Part shown: in pieces, positions 17,695 through 26,393 of the stretch
Layout: each line of letters starts with the position of its first letter
Position numbering within the stretch: position 1 is the first letter of the stretch
From: Brevundimonas sp. Leaf363
GTDB taxonomy: Bacteria > Pseudomonadota > Alphaproteobacteria > Caulobacterales > Caulobacteraceae
Assembly: GCF_001424025.1 (NCBI RefSeq)
Contig: NZ_LMPZ01000002.1
Coordinates: 1,106,702 to 1,170,701 of the forward strand
DNA: 64,000 nucleotides
Reading direction: 5' to 3'
Position numbers and translations under genes: made by a program
The notes under the pieces: model-generated
Seen by the model: the letters and a program-made list of their open reading frames with translations, nothing else
Database searches by the model: none
What the model was told of the DNA's origin: nothing

Positions 17695-17880
17695 ATGGCC
17701 GAGCAAACCGTCACCATCAAGCAGACCGGTTCGCCGATCCGTCGCAAGTCGGACCAGCGCGCCACCCTGCAGGGCCTCGGCCTGAACCGCCTGGGCCGTG
17801 AATCGACCCTGGAAGACACCCCGTCCGTCCGTGGCATGATCGCCAAGGTCGCGCACATGGTGCAGGTGATCGAGAAGTAA
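17695..17880 (+). CDS. rpmD: 50S ribosomal protein L30
   Basis: 61 aa. [20 protein letters not shown] and [20 protein letters not shown] are L30 motifs. It is followed not by rplO directly but by a 195-base spacer with three hairpins, which is unusual for this gene pair. Confidence 0.95.
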   Translation: MAEQTVTIKQTGSPIRRKSDQRATLQGLGLNRLGRESTLEDTPSVRGMIAKVAHMVQVIEK

Positions 17881-17888
17881 GCGTTTCT

Positions 17889-17956
17889 CCCTCCCCCGAC
17901 GGGGGAGGGGACGTCGCCGCTTGCGGCGATGGGGTGGGGGCGGCTATAGGCCGCCC
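17889..17956. other. Three consecutive hairpins between rpmD and rplO
   Basis: Stem 1 is CCCTCCCCC-GA-type with 9 bp (17889-17897 with 17901-17909). Stem 2 is TCGCCGC with GCGGCGA (17914-17929). Stem 3 is GGGCGGC with GCCGCCC (17938-17956). No T-tract follows, so simple termination is not evident; RNA processing, partial attenuation or an intergenic repeat are possible. The rest of 17881-18075 holds no gene. Confidence 0.7.
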
Positions 17957-18075
17957 TTCATTGCGTTCGGGGCTGTCTCGTCAGAGGCGTCCCGCGGTCG
18001 GTTCGCCGGCCATTCAAGACCAACAGCCGAGTCCGTGGTTCGCCGCGGGCGCTAGCACCCGAAAGGATCAGGCAC

Positions 18076-18666
18076 ATGAAACTGAACGAAATTCGTGAGA
18101 ACGAAGGCGCCCACAAGAAGCGCATGCGCGTCGGCCGCGGCCCGGGTTCGGGCAAGGGCAAGACCGCCGGTCGCGGCGTCAAGGGCCAGAAGTCGCGGAC
18201 GGGCGTCAGCCTGCTGGGCTTCGAAGGCGGCCAGATGCCGCTGTACATGCGCATGCCCAAGCGCGGCTTCAACAATCCCAACGCCCTGAAGCTGGCCGAA
18301 GTAAACCTGTGGCGCCTGCAGGACGCCATCGACGCCGGCAAGCTGGACGCCTCGGCCTCCATCGACGGCGCCGCCCTGGTGGCCGCCGGCGTTCTGCGCC
18401 GCGCCAAGGACGGCGTGCGCGTCCTGGGCACCGGTGAATTGACCGCCAAGCTGAACCTGGTCGTGTGGTCGGCCACCGCCGGCGCCGTCAAGGCGATCGA
18501 AGCGGCCGGCGGCACCGTCGAGCAGCAGCGCATCGCGGCGGAGGCCAAGGCCGCCGCCCGCGTCGAGAAGCGCAACGCCGCCAAGGGCAAGGCTCCGGCC
18601 CCCAAGGCTCCGAAGGGCGACGCCAACAAGGTGTCCTCGCGCGATCGCCGCAAGGCCGCCGCGTAA
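18076..18666 (+). CDS. rplO: 50S ribosomal protein L15 with long C-terminal tail
   Basis: 196 aa. [20 protein letters not shown] and [20 protein letters not shown] are L15 motifs. The last 50 residues are an Ala/Lys-rich extension ([20 protein letters not shown]) beyond the usual ~145-160 aa. L15 is a late 50S assembly protein. AAAGGATCAGG lies before the ATG. Confidence 0.95.
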   Translation: MKLNEIRENEGAHKKRMRVGRGPGSGKGKTAGRGVKGQKSRTGVSLLGFEGGQMPLYMRMPKRGFNNPNALKLAEVNLWRLQDAIDAGKLDASASIDGAALVAAGVLRRAKDGVRVLGTGELTAKLNLVVWSATAGAVKAIEAAGGTVEQQRIAAEAKAAARVEKRNAAKGKAPAPKAPKGDANKVSSRDRRKAAA

Positions 18667-18770
18667 TAAGCTGCGCGGGCGGCCTCCCCAAGGGGCCGCT
18701 CATCGCCTATCTGGATGCGGCGGGTGCGCTGGTCAGCGAATCCGCTGCGTTCTGACAAGTCGGGGTATCC

Positions 18771-20144
18771 ATGGCATCGGCCGCCGAACAACTCGCAGCC
18801 AATATGAACATGGGCTCGTTCGCCAAGGCGACCGAGCTCCATAAGCGTCTGCTGTTCACCCTGGGGGCCTTGCTGGTCTACCGCATCGGCACCTACGTGC
18901 CGATTCCTGGGATCAACTCCGAAGCCTTCCTGCAGTTCTTCCAGAACCCGGACGGCCAGCGCGGCATCCTGGACATGTTCAACATGTTCTCGGGCGGCGC
19001 GGTGGAGCGGATGGCCGTCTTCGCCCTGAACGTGATGCCCTACATCTCGGCGTCGATCATCGTGCAGCTGATGGGCACGGTGTATCCGCCTTGGGAAAAG
19101 CTGCGCAAGGAAGGCGGCGAAAGCGGCCGCAAACAGCTGAACCAGTACACCCGCTATCTGACGGTGTTCCTGGCCCTGGCCCAGTCCTTCGGGATCGCGG
19201 CGGGCCTGAACGCCCAGGCCGGCCTGGTCGATGCGCCGGGCGCCTTCTTCATCATCTCCACCGTCGTCACCCTGACGGGCGGCACCATGTTCCTGATGTG
19301 GCTGGGTGAGCAGGTGACCAGCCGCGGCGTCGGCAACGGCATCTCGCTGATCATCTTCGCCGGTATCGTGGCGGTTCTGCCCGGTACGGTGGCGCGCCTG
19401 TTCGGCCTGGCCCAGCAAGGCCAGCTGTCGGCCTTCGCGCTGCTGTTCATCGTGCTGATGATGGTCGCCGTCGTGGTCTTCATCGTCTTCATGGAGCGGG
19501 CCCAGCGTCGTCTGCTGATCCAGTATCCGAAGCGCCAGGAAGGCAACCGGATGGCCGGGGGCGAACGCTCGTTCCTGCCGCTGAAGGTCAACACCGCCGG
19601 CGTCATCCCGCCGATCTTCGCCTCGTCGCTGCTGCTGCTGCCGTCGACCGTGGCGCAGATGACGGCCAACGCCGATCTGCCGTCATGGATGAGCTGGCTG
19701 CCGGCCGTGACGGGGCAGCTGCAGCACGGACAGCCGCTGTTCACGGTGCTGTACGCCCTGCTGATCGTCTTCTTCTGCTTCTTCTACACCTCGATCACCT
19801 TCAATCCCGAGGACACGGCCGAGAACCTGCGCAAGTACGGCGGCTTCCTGCCGGGCATCCGCCCGGGCAAGCGGACGGCGGAGTACCTGGACTATGTCCT
19901 GACCCGCCTGACGGTGATCGGCGCCGCCTACATCACCGCCGTGTGCCTGCTGCCCGAGATCATCGTCGCAAACTTCGGCAACAGCCTGTACTTCGGGGGG
20001 ACGTCGATTCTGATCGTCGTGTCCGTGACCATGGACACGGTGGCCCAGATCCAGTCTCAACTGTTGGCGCACCAGTACGAAGGCCTGATCAAGAAGGCCA
20101 AGCTTCGGGGCCGGGGTCGCACCCCCACCCCGGTCCGGCGATAG
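18771..20144 (+). CDS. secY: Preprotein translocase subunit SecY
   Basis: 457 aa, ten membrane segments. FTLGALLVYRIGTYVPIPGI is the first TM region; the plug-proximal IPGINSEAF and the cytosolic loops with RRLLIQYPKRQEGNRM match SecY. It forms the inner-membrane channel with SecE and SecG. The 104-base gap to rplO contains a GC-rich hairpin-like sequence. It is co-oriented with adk, as in most bacteria. Confidence 0.97.
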   Translation: MASAAEQLAANMNMGSFAKATELHKRLLFTLGALLVYRIGTYVPIPGINSEAFLQFFQNPDGQRGILDMFNMFSGGAVERMAVFALNVMPYISASIIVQLMGTVYPPWEKLRKEGGESGRKQLNQYTRYLTVFLALAQSFGIAAGLNAQAGLVDAPGAFFIISTVVTLTGGTMFLMWLGEQVTSRGVGNGISLIIFAGIVAVLPGTVARLFGLAQQGQLSAFALLFIVLMMVAVVVFIVFMERAQRRLLIQYPKRQEGNRMAGGERSFLPLKVNTAGVIPPIFASSLLLLPSTVAQMTANADLPSWMSWLPAVTGQLQHGQPLFTVLYALLIVFFCFFYTSITFNPEDTAENLRKYGGFLPGIRPGKRTAEYLDYVLTRLTVIGAAYITAVCLLPEIIVANFGNSLYFGGTSILIVVSVTMDTVAQIQSQLLAHQYEGLIKKAKLRGRGRTPTPVRR

Positions 20145-20172
20145 CAAGCTCGAAACCGAGGGAGGGGCGGGC

Positions 20173-20733
20173 ATGAACTTGATCCTGTTCGGCCCGCCTG
20201 CGGCGGGCAAGGGCACCCAGGCGGCGCGTCTGGTCAGGGAGCGTGGCATGGTCCAGCTCTCGACCGGCGACATGCTGCGGGCGGCCATCGCCTCGGGGTC
20301 CGAGCTGGGCCAGAAGTGTCAGGCCATCATGGCGCGCGGCGAGCTGATCGCCGACGACATCGTCATCGCCCTGATCGAGGACAAGCTGAAGGCGGCCGAG
20401 GACGCGGGCGGCGCCATCTTCGACGGCTTCCCCCGCACGGTGGCGCAGGCCGAGGCGCTGGACGCCATGCTGGCCGCCCTGGGCGAGAAGATCGACGCCG
20501 TGGTCCGGCTGAAGGTCGACGACACGGCGTTGCTGGAGCGCGTGTCCAAGCGCTACGCCGAGCAGGGCCGGCCGGACGACAACCCGGAAAGCTTCAAGGT
20601 CCGGCTGGAAGCCTACAACCGCAACACCGCGCCGCTGCTGCCGTACTACGCCGAGCAGGGCAAGCTGACCGAGATCGACGGCATGGGCACGATCGAGGCG
20701 GTCGCGACAGCCCTGGACGCCGCGCTGGCCTAG
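20173..20733 (+). CDS. adk: Adenylate kinase (short LID form)
   Basis: 186 aa. The P-loop is GPPAAGKGTQ near residue 8; STGDMLRAAI and DGFPRTVAQAEAL are the NMP-binding and catalytic motifs. It interconverts ATP, ADP and AMP in the cytosol. The LID is the short type, without the four-cysteine insertion. GGGAGGGG precedes ATG. It is the last canonical gene before an insertion of three genes in the ribosomal cluster. Confidence 0.96.
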   Translation: MNLILFGPPAAGKGTQAARLVRERGMVQLSTGDMLRAAIASGSELGQKCQAIMARGELIADDIVIALIEDKLKAAEDAGGAIFDGFPRTVAQAEALDAMLAALGEKIDAVVRLKVDDTALLERVSKRYAEQGRPDDNPESFKVRLEAYNRNTAPLLPYYAEQGKLTEIDGMGTIEAVATALDAALA

Positions 20734-20742
20734 GAGGCGCGG

Positions 20743-22062
20743 ATGCACGTCAGCTCGATGGAGAACATGCAGCGGTGTCACGACCGCTATGTTCTGGGGA
20801 CCGAGCTGGGGCAGGCCGAGCGGGTGACCGTGCTCGATATCGGGGCGGCCGACGTCAACGGCAGCTATCGCACCATCTTCTCGGACCCGCGCTTCGACTA
20901 CGTCGGCGCCGATCTGGAGGCGGGGCCGAACATCAGCATCGTGCTGGACGACCCCTACGTCCTGCCGCTGGCCGACCAGTCGATGGATATCGTGCTGAGC
21001 GGCCAGATGCTGGAGCACTGCGAGTTCTTCTGGCTGGCCTTCGCCGAGATGGTGCGGGTGTTGAAGCCGGGCGGGTTCATTTTTCTGATCGCGCCGTCGG
21101 CCGGGCCGATCCACCGCTATCCCGTCGACTGCTATCGCTTCTATCCGGACGCCTATGCGGCGCTGGCCAAGTACGCAGGGTGCGCCCTCGTCGATGTGTG
21201 GCGGGACGAGCGGCCGGCGTGGCATGATCTGGTCGGCGTCTTCTCGCGCGAGCCCCGTGAGAGGATCGCAACGACACCGGTCGAGGCACTGAAGGGATCG
21301 CCGCAGGCAGTCGAACGGGGGACGCCGGAGGAAGAAGCCACCAAGGGCGACCGCCCCTACCGCCAGGCGCTGGCGGACCTGCACGGACGGCTGACGCCGC
21401 AGCGGTATATCGAAGTCGGGGTGCGCGAGGGGCACAGCCTGGCGCTAGCTGAGTGCGAGGCCGTCGGGGTCGATCCCTTCCCGCAGATCACGGTGACGTT
21501 GCCGACGACGGCACGAGTCGTGACGATGACCAGCGACGACTATTTCGACGTGACGCCGCCGGATCAGCCGTTCGACCTGGCCTTCATCGACGGCATGCAT
21601 CTGTTCGAGTTCGCGCTGCGAGACTTCATGAACCTGGAGCGGCGGATGTCGCCCTATGGGATGATCGTGATCGACGACATCCTGCCGAACCACGCGGCGC
21701 AGGCCGAGCGCCAGCGGAAGACCAAGGTCTGGACGGGCGACGTCTGGAAGCTGGCCGCCTGCCTAGCCGAGAGGCGGCCGGACCTGACGCTGACCTACCT
21801 CGACACTCATCCCACGGGCCTGCTGCTGATCACCGGCCTGGATCCCAAGACCGCGGTGCTGTGGGGGCTGTACAATCGGCTGCTGAAGGGCGGGCCCACC
21901 CGAGAGGCGCCACCGGTCGAGTTTGTGGAGCGCGGCATTGCGCGGCCCAGCACCGCCGAAAGCTTCGAGCCCCTGGTCGAGACGCTGAAGTCGGCGCGGG
22001 CGAAGCGGTTGAAGGTGCGCGCCGTGCAGGCGGCGCTGAAGACCCTGAACCTTCACGGCTGA
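20743..22062 (+). CDS. Protein with two fused SAM methyltransferase domains
   Basis: 439 aa. Residues about 25-170 are a class I methyltransferase (VLDIGAADVNGSYRTIF, SGQMLEHCEFFWLAFAEMVR, LKPGGFIFLIAP). Residues about 205-390 are a second Rossmann unit of the Methyltransf_24 type (RYIEVGVREGHSLALAEC, DLAFIDGMHLFEFALRDF, GMIVIDDILPNH). The two are joined by a charged linker rich in Glu. Neither half reveals its substrate; Methyltransf_24 domains often act in glycan or O-antigen loci. It follows adk by nine bases with GGAGG before ATG, so it may share its transcript. Confidence 0.8.
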   Translation: MHVSSMENMQRCHDRYVLGTELGQAERVTVLDIGAADVNGSYRTIFSDPRFDYVGADLEAGPNISIVLDDPYVLPLADQSMDIVLSGQMLEHCEFFWLAFAEMVRVLKPGGFIFLIAPSAGPIHRYPVDCYRFYPDAYAALAKYAGCALVDVWRDERPAWHDLVGVFSREPRERIATTPVEALKGSPQAVERGTPEEEATKGDRPYRQALADLHGRLTPQRYIEVGVREGHSLALAECEAVGVDPFPQITVTLPTTARVVTMTSDDYFDVTPPDQPFDLAFIDGMHLFEFALRDFMNLERRMSPYGMIVIDDILPNHAAQAERQRKTKVWTGDVWKLAACLAERRPDLTLTYLDTHPTGLLLITGLDPKTAVLWGLYNRLLKGGPTREAPPVEFVERGIARPSTAESFEPLVETLKSARAKRLKVRAVQAALKTLNLHG

Positions 22063-22093
22063 ACAGGCGGCGAGCGGAGGCGTTCTGGCTGGC

Positions 22094-22849
22094 ATGGACC
22101 TGACGCCGCCTCAGCATGACGACGAAGACACCGCCCAGAAGCGTCGCAAGACGGCGCGCTGGCTGATCGCCGCGCTGTTCGTGGCGGGCCTGCACATCGG
22201 GCTGTTCTCGCTGTTGGCGGTGACGCGGCCGGACGTGTTGCCGGTCGACAGCCGCGTGATCGACGTCATCCTGTTCCGCCCCCCGCCCGTTTCACCGCCG
22301 CCGCCCGTGGTCGAGGCCCCGTCCGAAGACGCCGGCGGCGGCGCGCCGGCTGCGCCGTCCGTCGTTCGGACGCCGCCGGATCCACCGCGCCGGCCCGATG
22401 CGCCGGTCGCGCCGCCCAAGCCTGCGCCGGAGCCTACGCTGGTGGTCGGGGCCGCGCCCGTGGCCGATCCGACGCCGGGCATGGGGCAGGGCGGTCAGGG
22501 AACCGGATCGGGCGGCGGCAGCGGATCGGGCGCCGGGCCTGGTTCAGGCGGCGGGGCGGTCTTCGTGCGCGGGGCCTCGAACCGCGAGATCCTGGCGCTG
22601 GTTCCGCCCGAGGCGCGGCGTCAGCGTGTCGCCGGCCGCAGCGAGGTCAGCTGCGTCGTGCGCGCCGATACGCGGCTGGAGGACTGCCGCGTGGTGCGCG
22701 AGCAACCGGCGGGCTTCGGTTTCGGCGAGGCGGCGGTTCGGGTGGCCGAGGGCTATTTCCGCTTCCGCCCGCCGACGGACGGTTCCGGCCAGCCTGTCGA
22801 GGATTTCCGGGTCATCGTCTCGGTGCCGTTCGGTCGCCAGAGCAACTGA
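22094..22849 (+). CDS. TonB-like energy-transducing protein
   Basis: 251 aa. One membrane segment (about 23-45, WLIAALFVAGLHIGLFSLL) follows a basic cytosolic N-terminus. The periplasmic part is proline-rich (RPPPVSPPPPVVEAP), then glycine/serine-rich, then a compact C-terminal domain with SCVVRADTRLEDCRVVREQP, as in the TonB_C fold. TonB couples ExbB-ExbD proton energy to outer-membrane receptors. No exbB/exbD or receptor is nearby, so this is an orphan copy and its partner is unknown. It might instead act in a TonB-like structural role. Confidence 0.75.
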   Translation: MDLTPPQHDDEDTAQKRRKTARWLIAALFVAGLHIGLFSLLAVTRPDVLPVDSRVIDVILFRPPPVSPPPPVVEAPSEDAGGGAPAAPSVVRTPPDPPRRPDAPVAPPKPAPEPTLVVGAAPVADPTPGMGQGGQGTGSGGGSGSGAGPGSGGGAVFVRGASNREILALVPPEARRQRVAGRSEVSCVVRADTRLEDCRVVREQPAGFGFGEAAVRVAEGYFRFRPPTDGSGQPVEDFRVIVSVPFGRQSN

Positions 22850-22928
22850 GGCCCGTCGGACCGCCGCCGCGTTGACACCGGCGGGCGGCGCGCGGCCTTA
22901 TTGCGCCAAGTCGCGTGTGGGGGATGGC

Positions 22929-25415
22929 ATGGCCTTGGGTTTGAAGACGGCGACGGCGCTCGCCCTGGTGCTGTCCCTGACGGCTGTTCCCGCCGCCTGG
23001 GCCGCCGATAACGCCCCCGCTTTCTATGAACAGAGCGTCGCCGGCATGACGCGGCAGGACGGCTTGATGCCTGTCTTCGTCGACGCTGCGGGCGGGCGGG
23101 TGCTGGTGCAGTTGCCGGCGGCGGCGTCCGACGGCGTGATGGCGCGGGTGATCCACCACACGGCGATGCGGACCGGCGTCGGATCGGCGGCGACAGGGCT
23201 GGACCGGGCCCAGATCGGCGCGACCAACATCCTGGCCTTCCGCCGTATCGGCAGGCGCGTGCTGGCCGAGTTCGAGAACCCCAAATACCGCGCGGCCAAC
23301 GGCTCGGCGGACGAGCAGGCGGCGGCGCGCGACGCCTTCGTCGGCTCGACGGTGTGGGCCGGAGATGTCGTGGCGACGGCGCCGGACGGATCGGTGCTGG
23401 TGGATCTGTCCGGCTTCCTGACGCGCGACGCCATGGGGATCGTCCAGACGCTGAAGGGCGCCGGGCAGGGGACGTTGAGCCCCGTGGCCGACCTGACGCT
23501 GGTGGACGCCGCCGCGACCCGCAGCTTTCCGGAAAACCTGGAGATGGAGGCGCGCCTGACCTTTGCGGTCAGCGAGCCCGGGCCGGTTATCGGCCAGATC
23601 GCGCCGGAGCCGCGCCTGGCGACCTTCACCGTCCACCACAGCTTCATCCGGCTGCCCGACGAGGGCTATCAGACGCGCGACTTCGACCCGCGCACCGGCG
23701 CCTTCAACACCGTCGTCACCGACTATTCCGCGCCGCTGGACGAGGCGATGGTGCGGCGGCTGGCCAATCGGTTTCGACTGGTGAAGACCGACCCGGCGGC
23801 GGCGCGCTCGACCGTGGTGGAGCCCATCGTCTTTTACGTCGATCGCGCGGCGCCCGAGCCGATTCGTTCGGCCCTGGTCGAGGGCGCGTCCTGGTGGGCC
23901 GAGGCGTTCGACCAGGCGGGCTATATCGACGCCTTCCGCGTGTCGGTGCTGCCCGAAGGCGTCGATCCGCTGGACGCCCGCTACAACGTCATCAACTGGG
24001 TCAACCGGGCGACGCGCAGCTGGTCCTATGGCCAGAGCGTCGTCGATCCACGCACGGGCGAGATCGTCAAGGGGAGCGTGCTGCTGGGCTCGCTACGGAT
24101 CCGGCAGGACATGCTGATCTTCGAGGGGCTGGTCGGGGCCGACCACACCGGGGACGGCTCGGTCAATGACCCGCAGCGCATCGCCCTGGCCCGTATCCGC
24201 CAGCTGGCGGCGCACGAGGTGGGTCACGCCATCGGTCTGCAGCACAACTTCGCGGGCTCGACCCAGGACCGGGCCTCGGTAATGGATTACCCGGTGCCGC
24301 GCATCACGATCGGCGCGGACGACGCCCTGGACTTCAGCGACGCCTATGATGTCGGCATGGGGGATTGGGACACCTTCGCCATCGATCAGCTGTATTCCGA
24401 CGCCGATGCGGCGACGCGGGACGCGCGGGCGAAGGACGGCGCGGCGCGGTTGCGCTTCGTCAATGACAGCGATGCGCGCGTAGGCGGCGACGCCCAGCCG
24501 TGGGGCAGCCTGTGGGATAACGGCGCGGACCCGTTGGCGGAGCTGGATCACCTGATGCAGGTGCGCCGGATCGCGCTGGATCGGTTCGGGCTGAGGAACC
24601 TGCCCGAGGGCGCGGCGGTCAACGACCTGCGGCGGCGGCTGGTCCCGATCTATCTGTTCCACCGCTATCAGGTGGACGCGGTCGCCAAGCTGGTGGGCGG
24701 CATCGACTATGGCTATCCGGTCGCGGGCGGCGGGGCCGAGACGGCGACCCCCGTGCCGGCGGAGACCCAGCGCGCGGCGCTGGCGGCCCTGGTGCGAACC
24801 GTCCGTCCGGCGGAGCTGGACATCCCCGAGCCGCTGCTGGCCCTGCTGGCGGCCCAGCAGTCAGGGGAGGGCGATCCCCAGAACGACATCGAGGTGTTCC
24901 AGAGCCAGGAAGGCCGCGCCTTCGATCCGGGCGTGGCGGCCGACGTGGCGGCCGATGTGATGCTGGAGGCTCTGTTCGCGCCGCAGCGGGTCAACCGCCT
25001 GGCCGATGCGGGGCGGCGCGACGCCGGCGCCTTGGGCCTGGGCGAAACCATCGACACAGTCACCCGCGCCGCCTTCGCGCCCACTTCGGGCCGACTGGCC
25101 GAGCCTGCGCGGCGGGTGCAGGCCCAGACCGTGCTGGCGCTGGCCGGGCTGTTGCGCGGCACGGGCCTGTCCAGCACGTCGGCCGCGGTCATCGACGGGC
25201 GGCTGAACACGCTGGCGACGACGCTGAAGGCGTCCGCTGCGGCCGATCCTGTCCAGAGAGCGCACGATCGCTGGCTGGGGGCCCTGATCGGCGACCGCGA
25301 GCGCCTGGATCAGCTGCTGGCCGCCAAGCGTCACGCCCCGGCGACGCCGCCGGGCAGCCCCATCGGCGCCGAGACGGGATGGCACGACGGCGATCTGGCG
25401 ACGCCCACCCGTTGA
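22929..25415 (+). CDS. Secreted zinc-dependent metalloprotease (DUF5117/DUF4953 type)
   Basis: 828 aa. Signal MALGLKTATALALVLSLTAV to AWA-A. The N-terminal region (DUF5117-like) is followed by RLATFTVHHSFIRLPDEGYQ and a metzincin site HEVGHAIGLQHN, with His429, Glu430, His433 and His439 and a Met-turn SVMDYP. It should be a periplasmic or outer-membrane protease of unknown substrate. ATG 22929 gives the signal; a longer frame upstream overlaps the TonB-like gene. The -35 box of the rpsM promoter overlaps its stop codon. Confidence 0.88.
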   Translation: MALGLKTATALALVLSLTAVPAAWAADNAPAFYEQSVAGMTRQDGLMPVFVDAAGGRVLVQLPAAASDGVMARVIHHTAMRTGVGSAATGLDRAQIGATNILAFRRIGRRVLAEFENPKYRAANGSADEQAAARDAFVGSTVWAGDVVATAPDGSVLVDLSGFLTRDAMGIVQTLKGAGQGTLSPVADLTLVDAAATRSFPENLEMEARLTFAVSEPGPVIGQIAPEPRLATFTVHHSFIRLPDEGYQTRDFDPRTGAFNTVVTDYSAPLDEAMVRRLANRFRLVKTDPAAARSTVVEPIVFYVDRAAPEPIRSALVEGASWWAEAFDQAGYIDAFRVSVLPEGVDPLDARYNVINWVNRATRSWSYGQSVVDPRTGEIVKGSVLLGSLRIRQDMLIFEGLVGADHTGDGSVNDPQRIALARIRQLAAHEVGHAIGLQHNFAGSTQDRASVMDYPVPRITIGADDALDFSDAYDVGMGDWDTFAIDQLYSDADAATRDARAKDGAARLRFVNDSDARVGGDAQPWGSLWDNGADPLAELDHLMQVRRIALDRFGLRNLPEGAAVNDLRRRLVPIYLFHRYQVDAVAKLVGGIDYGYPVAGGGAETATPVPAETQRAALAALVRTVRPAELDIPEPLLALLAAQQSGEGDPQNDIEVFQSQEGRAFDPGVAADVAADVMLEALFAPQRVNRLADAGRRDAGALGLGETIDTVTRAAFAPTSGRLAEPARRVQAQTVLALAGLLRGTGLSSTSAAVIDGRLNTLATTLKASAAADPVQRAHDRWLGALIGDRERLDQLLAAKRHAPATPPGSPIGAETGWHDGDLATPTR

Positions 25416-25439
25416 CGAACGCTGAATCGGCTGTATAAG
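25412..25439 (+). promoter_or_regulatory. Sigma70-type promoter of the alpha (rpsM) operon
   Basis: TTGACG (25412-25417), a 16-base spacer, then TATAAG (25434-25439), about 87 bases before rpsM. The -35 box overlaps the TGA of the metalloprotease. Core sequence TTGACGAA...GAATCGG...ATAAG repeats that of the S10 promoter. Confidence 0.8.
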
Positions 25440-25525
25440 GCAGCCCTTCCGCGAAGACGCGTCACGCTCCTGGTCTGTTGACCGGAGCGGTTTCTGCGTC
25501 TGCTAACGCGCATCTGGAGACTTTC

Positions 25526-25894
25526 GTGGCCCGTATCGCTGGCGTCAACATTCCGACCAACAAGCGCGTCGAAATCGCGTTGCAGTACATCCACGGCATC
25601 GGCCCGGCCGCCGCCAAGGACATCGTGGGCAAGGTGGGCATCGAGTCCGCCCGCCGCGTCAACCAACTGACCGACGCCGAAGTGCTGCAGATCCGCGAGA
25701 CGATCGACAAGGATCACACCGTCGAGGGCGACCTGCGCCGCGAGACGTCGATGAACATCAAGCGTCTGATGGACCTGGCCTGCTACCGCGGCCTGCGTCA
25801 CCGCAAGGGCCTGCCGGTCCGCGGCCAGCGCACGCACACCAACGCCCGCACCCGCAAGGGTCCCGCCAAGCCGATCGCCGGCAAGAAGAAGTAA
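25526..25894 (+). CDS. rpsM: 30S ribosomal protein S13 (GTG start)
   Basis: 122 aa from GTG 25526, reading (M)[18 protein letters not shown], exactly the family N-terminus; GGAG lies 8 bases before. [20 protein letters not shown] is the C-terminal motif. S13 forms the head-body bridge with S19. An in-frame ATG 48 bases upstream would add leader sequence and is rejected. Confidence 0.97.
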   Translation: MARIAGVNIPTNKRVEIALQYIHGIGPAAAKDIVGKVGIESARRVNQLTDAEVLQIRETIDKDHTVEGDLRRETSMNIKRLMDLACYRGLRHRKGLPVRGQRTHTNARTRKGPAKPIAGKKK

Positions 25895-25904
25895 GAGCTG
25901 ACAC

Positions 25905-26294
25905 ATGGCCAAGGAACCGGGTCGCGTTAAGAAGCGCGAGCGCAAGAACATCACTTCGGGCGTCGCCCACGTGAATGCGTCCTTCAACAACACGATGATC
26001 ACGATCACGGACGCCCAGGGCAACGCGATCAGCTGGTCGTCGGCCGGCCACATGGGCTTCAAGGGTTCGCGCAAGTCGACCCCGTACGCCGCCCAGATGG
26101 CTGCTGAAGACGCGGGCAAGAAGGCGCAGGAACACGGCGTGAAGACGCTGGAAGTCAATGTGTCGGGCCCGGGTTCCGGCCGTGAATCGGCCCTGCGCGC
26201 CCTGTCGGCCGCCGGTCTGACCATCACGACCATTCGCGACGTCACGCCGATGCCGCACAACGGTTGCCGTCCGCCCAAGCGTCGCCGCGTCTAA
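25905..26294 (+). CDS. rpsK: 30S ribosomal protein S11
   Basis: 129 aa. [20 protein letters not shown] and [18 protein letters not shown] are diagnostic. S11 lines the platform and contacts mRNA. Spacing of ten bases from rpsM. Confidence 0.96.
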   Translation: MAKEPGRVKKRERKNITSGVAHVNASFNNTMITITDAQGNAISWSSAGHMGFKGSRKSTPYAAQMAAEDAGKKAQEHGVKTLEVNVSGPGSGRESALRALSAAGLTITTIRDVTPMPHNGCRPPKRRRV

Positions 26295-26301
26295 TCGATC
26301 G

Positions 26302-26368
26302 CTCGGCTCTCAGCCGAGAGACACTCACATACGCCGATCCCGACCTGGCCTGACGAGGCGGGGGATCG
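26302..26368. other. Two hairpins in the rpsK-rpoA spacer
   Basis: CTCGGCT pairs with AGCCGAG (26302-26318), and CGATCCC (26335-26341) with GGGATCG (26362-26368). They lie in the 99-base gap before rpoA. Neither has a T-tract. A role in processing or translational control is possible but not shown. Confidence 0.5.
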
Positions 26369-26393
26369 ACGAACTCCGTTCCGAGGGACACAT

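Noticed and set aside
16111..17856. A 581-residue minus-strand frame over rplF, rplR, rpsE and rpmD
   Set aside because: Shadow of ribosomal genes; no start signal or domain.
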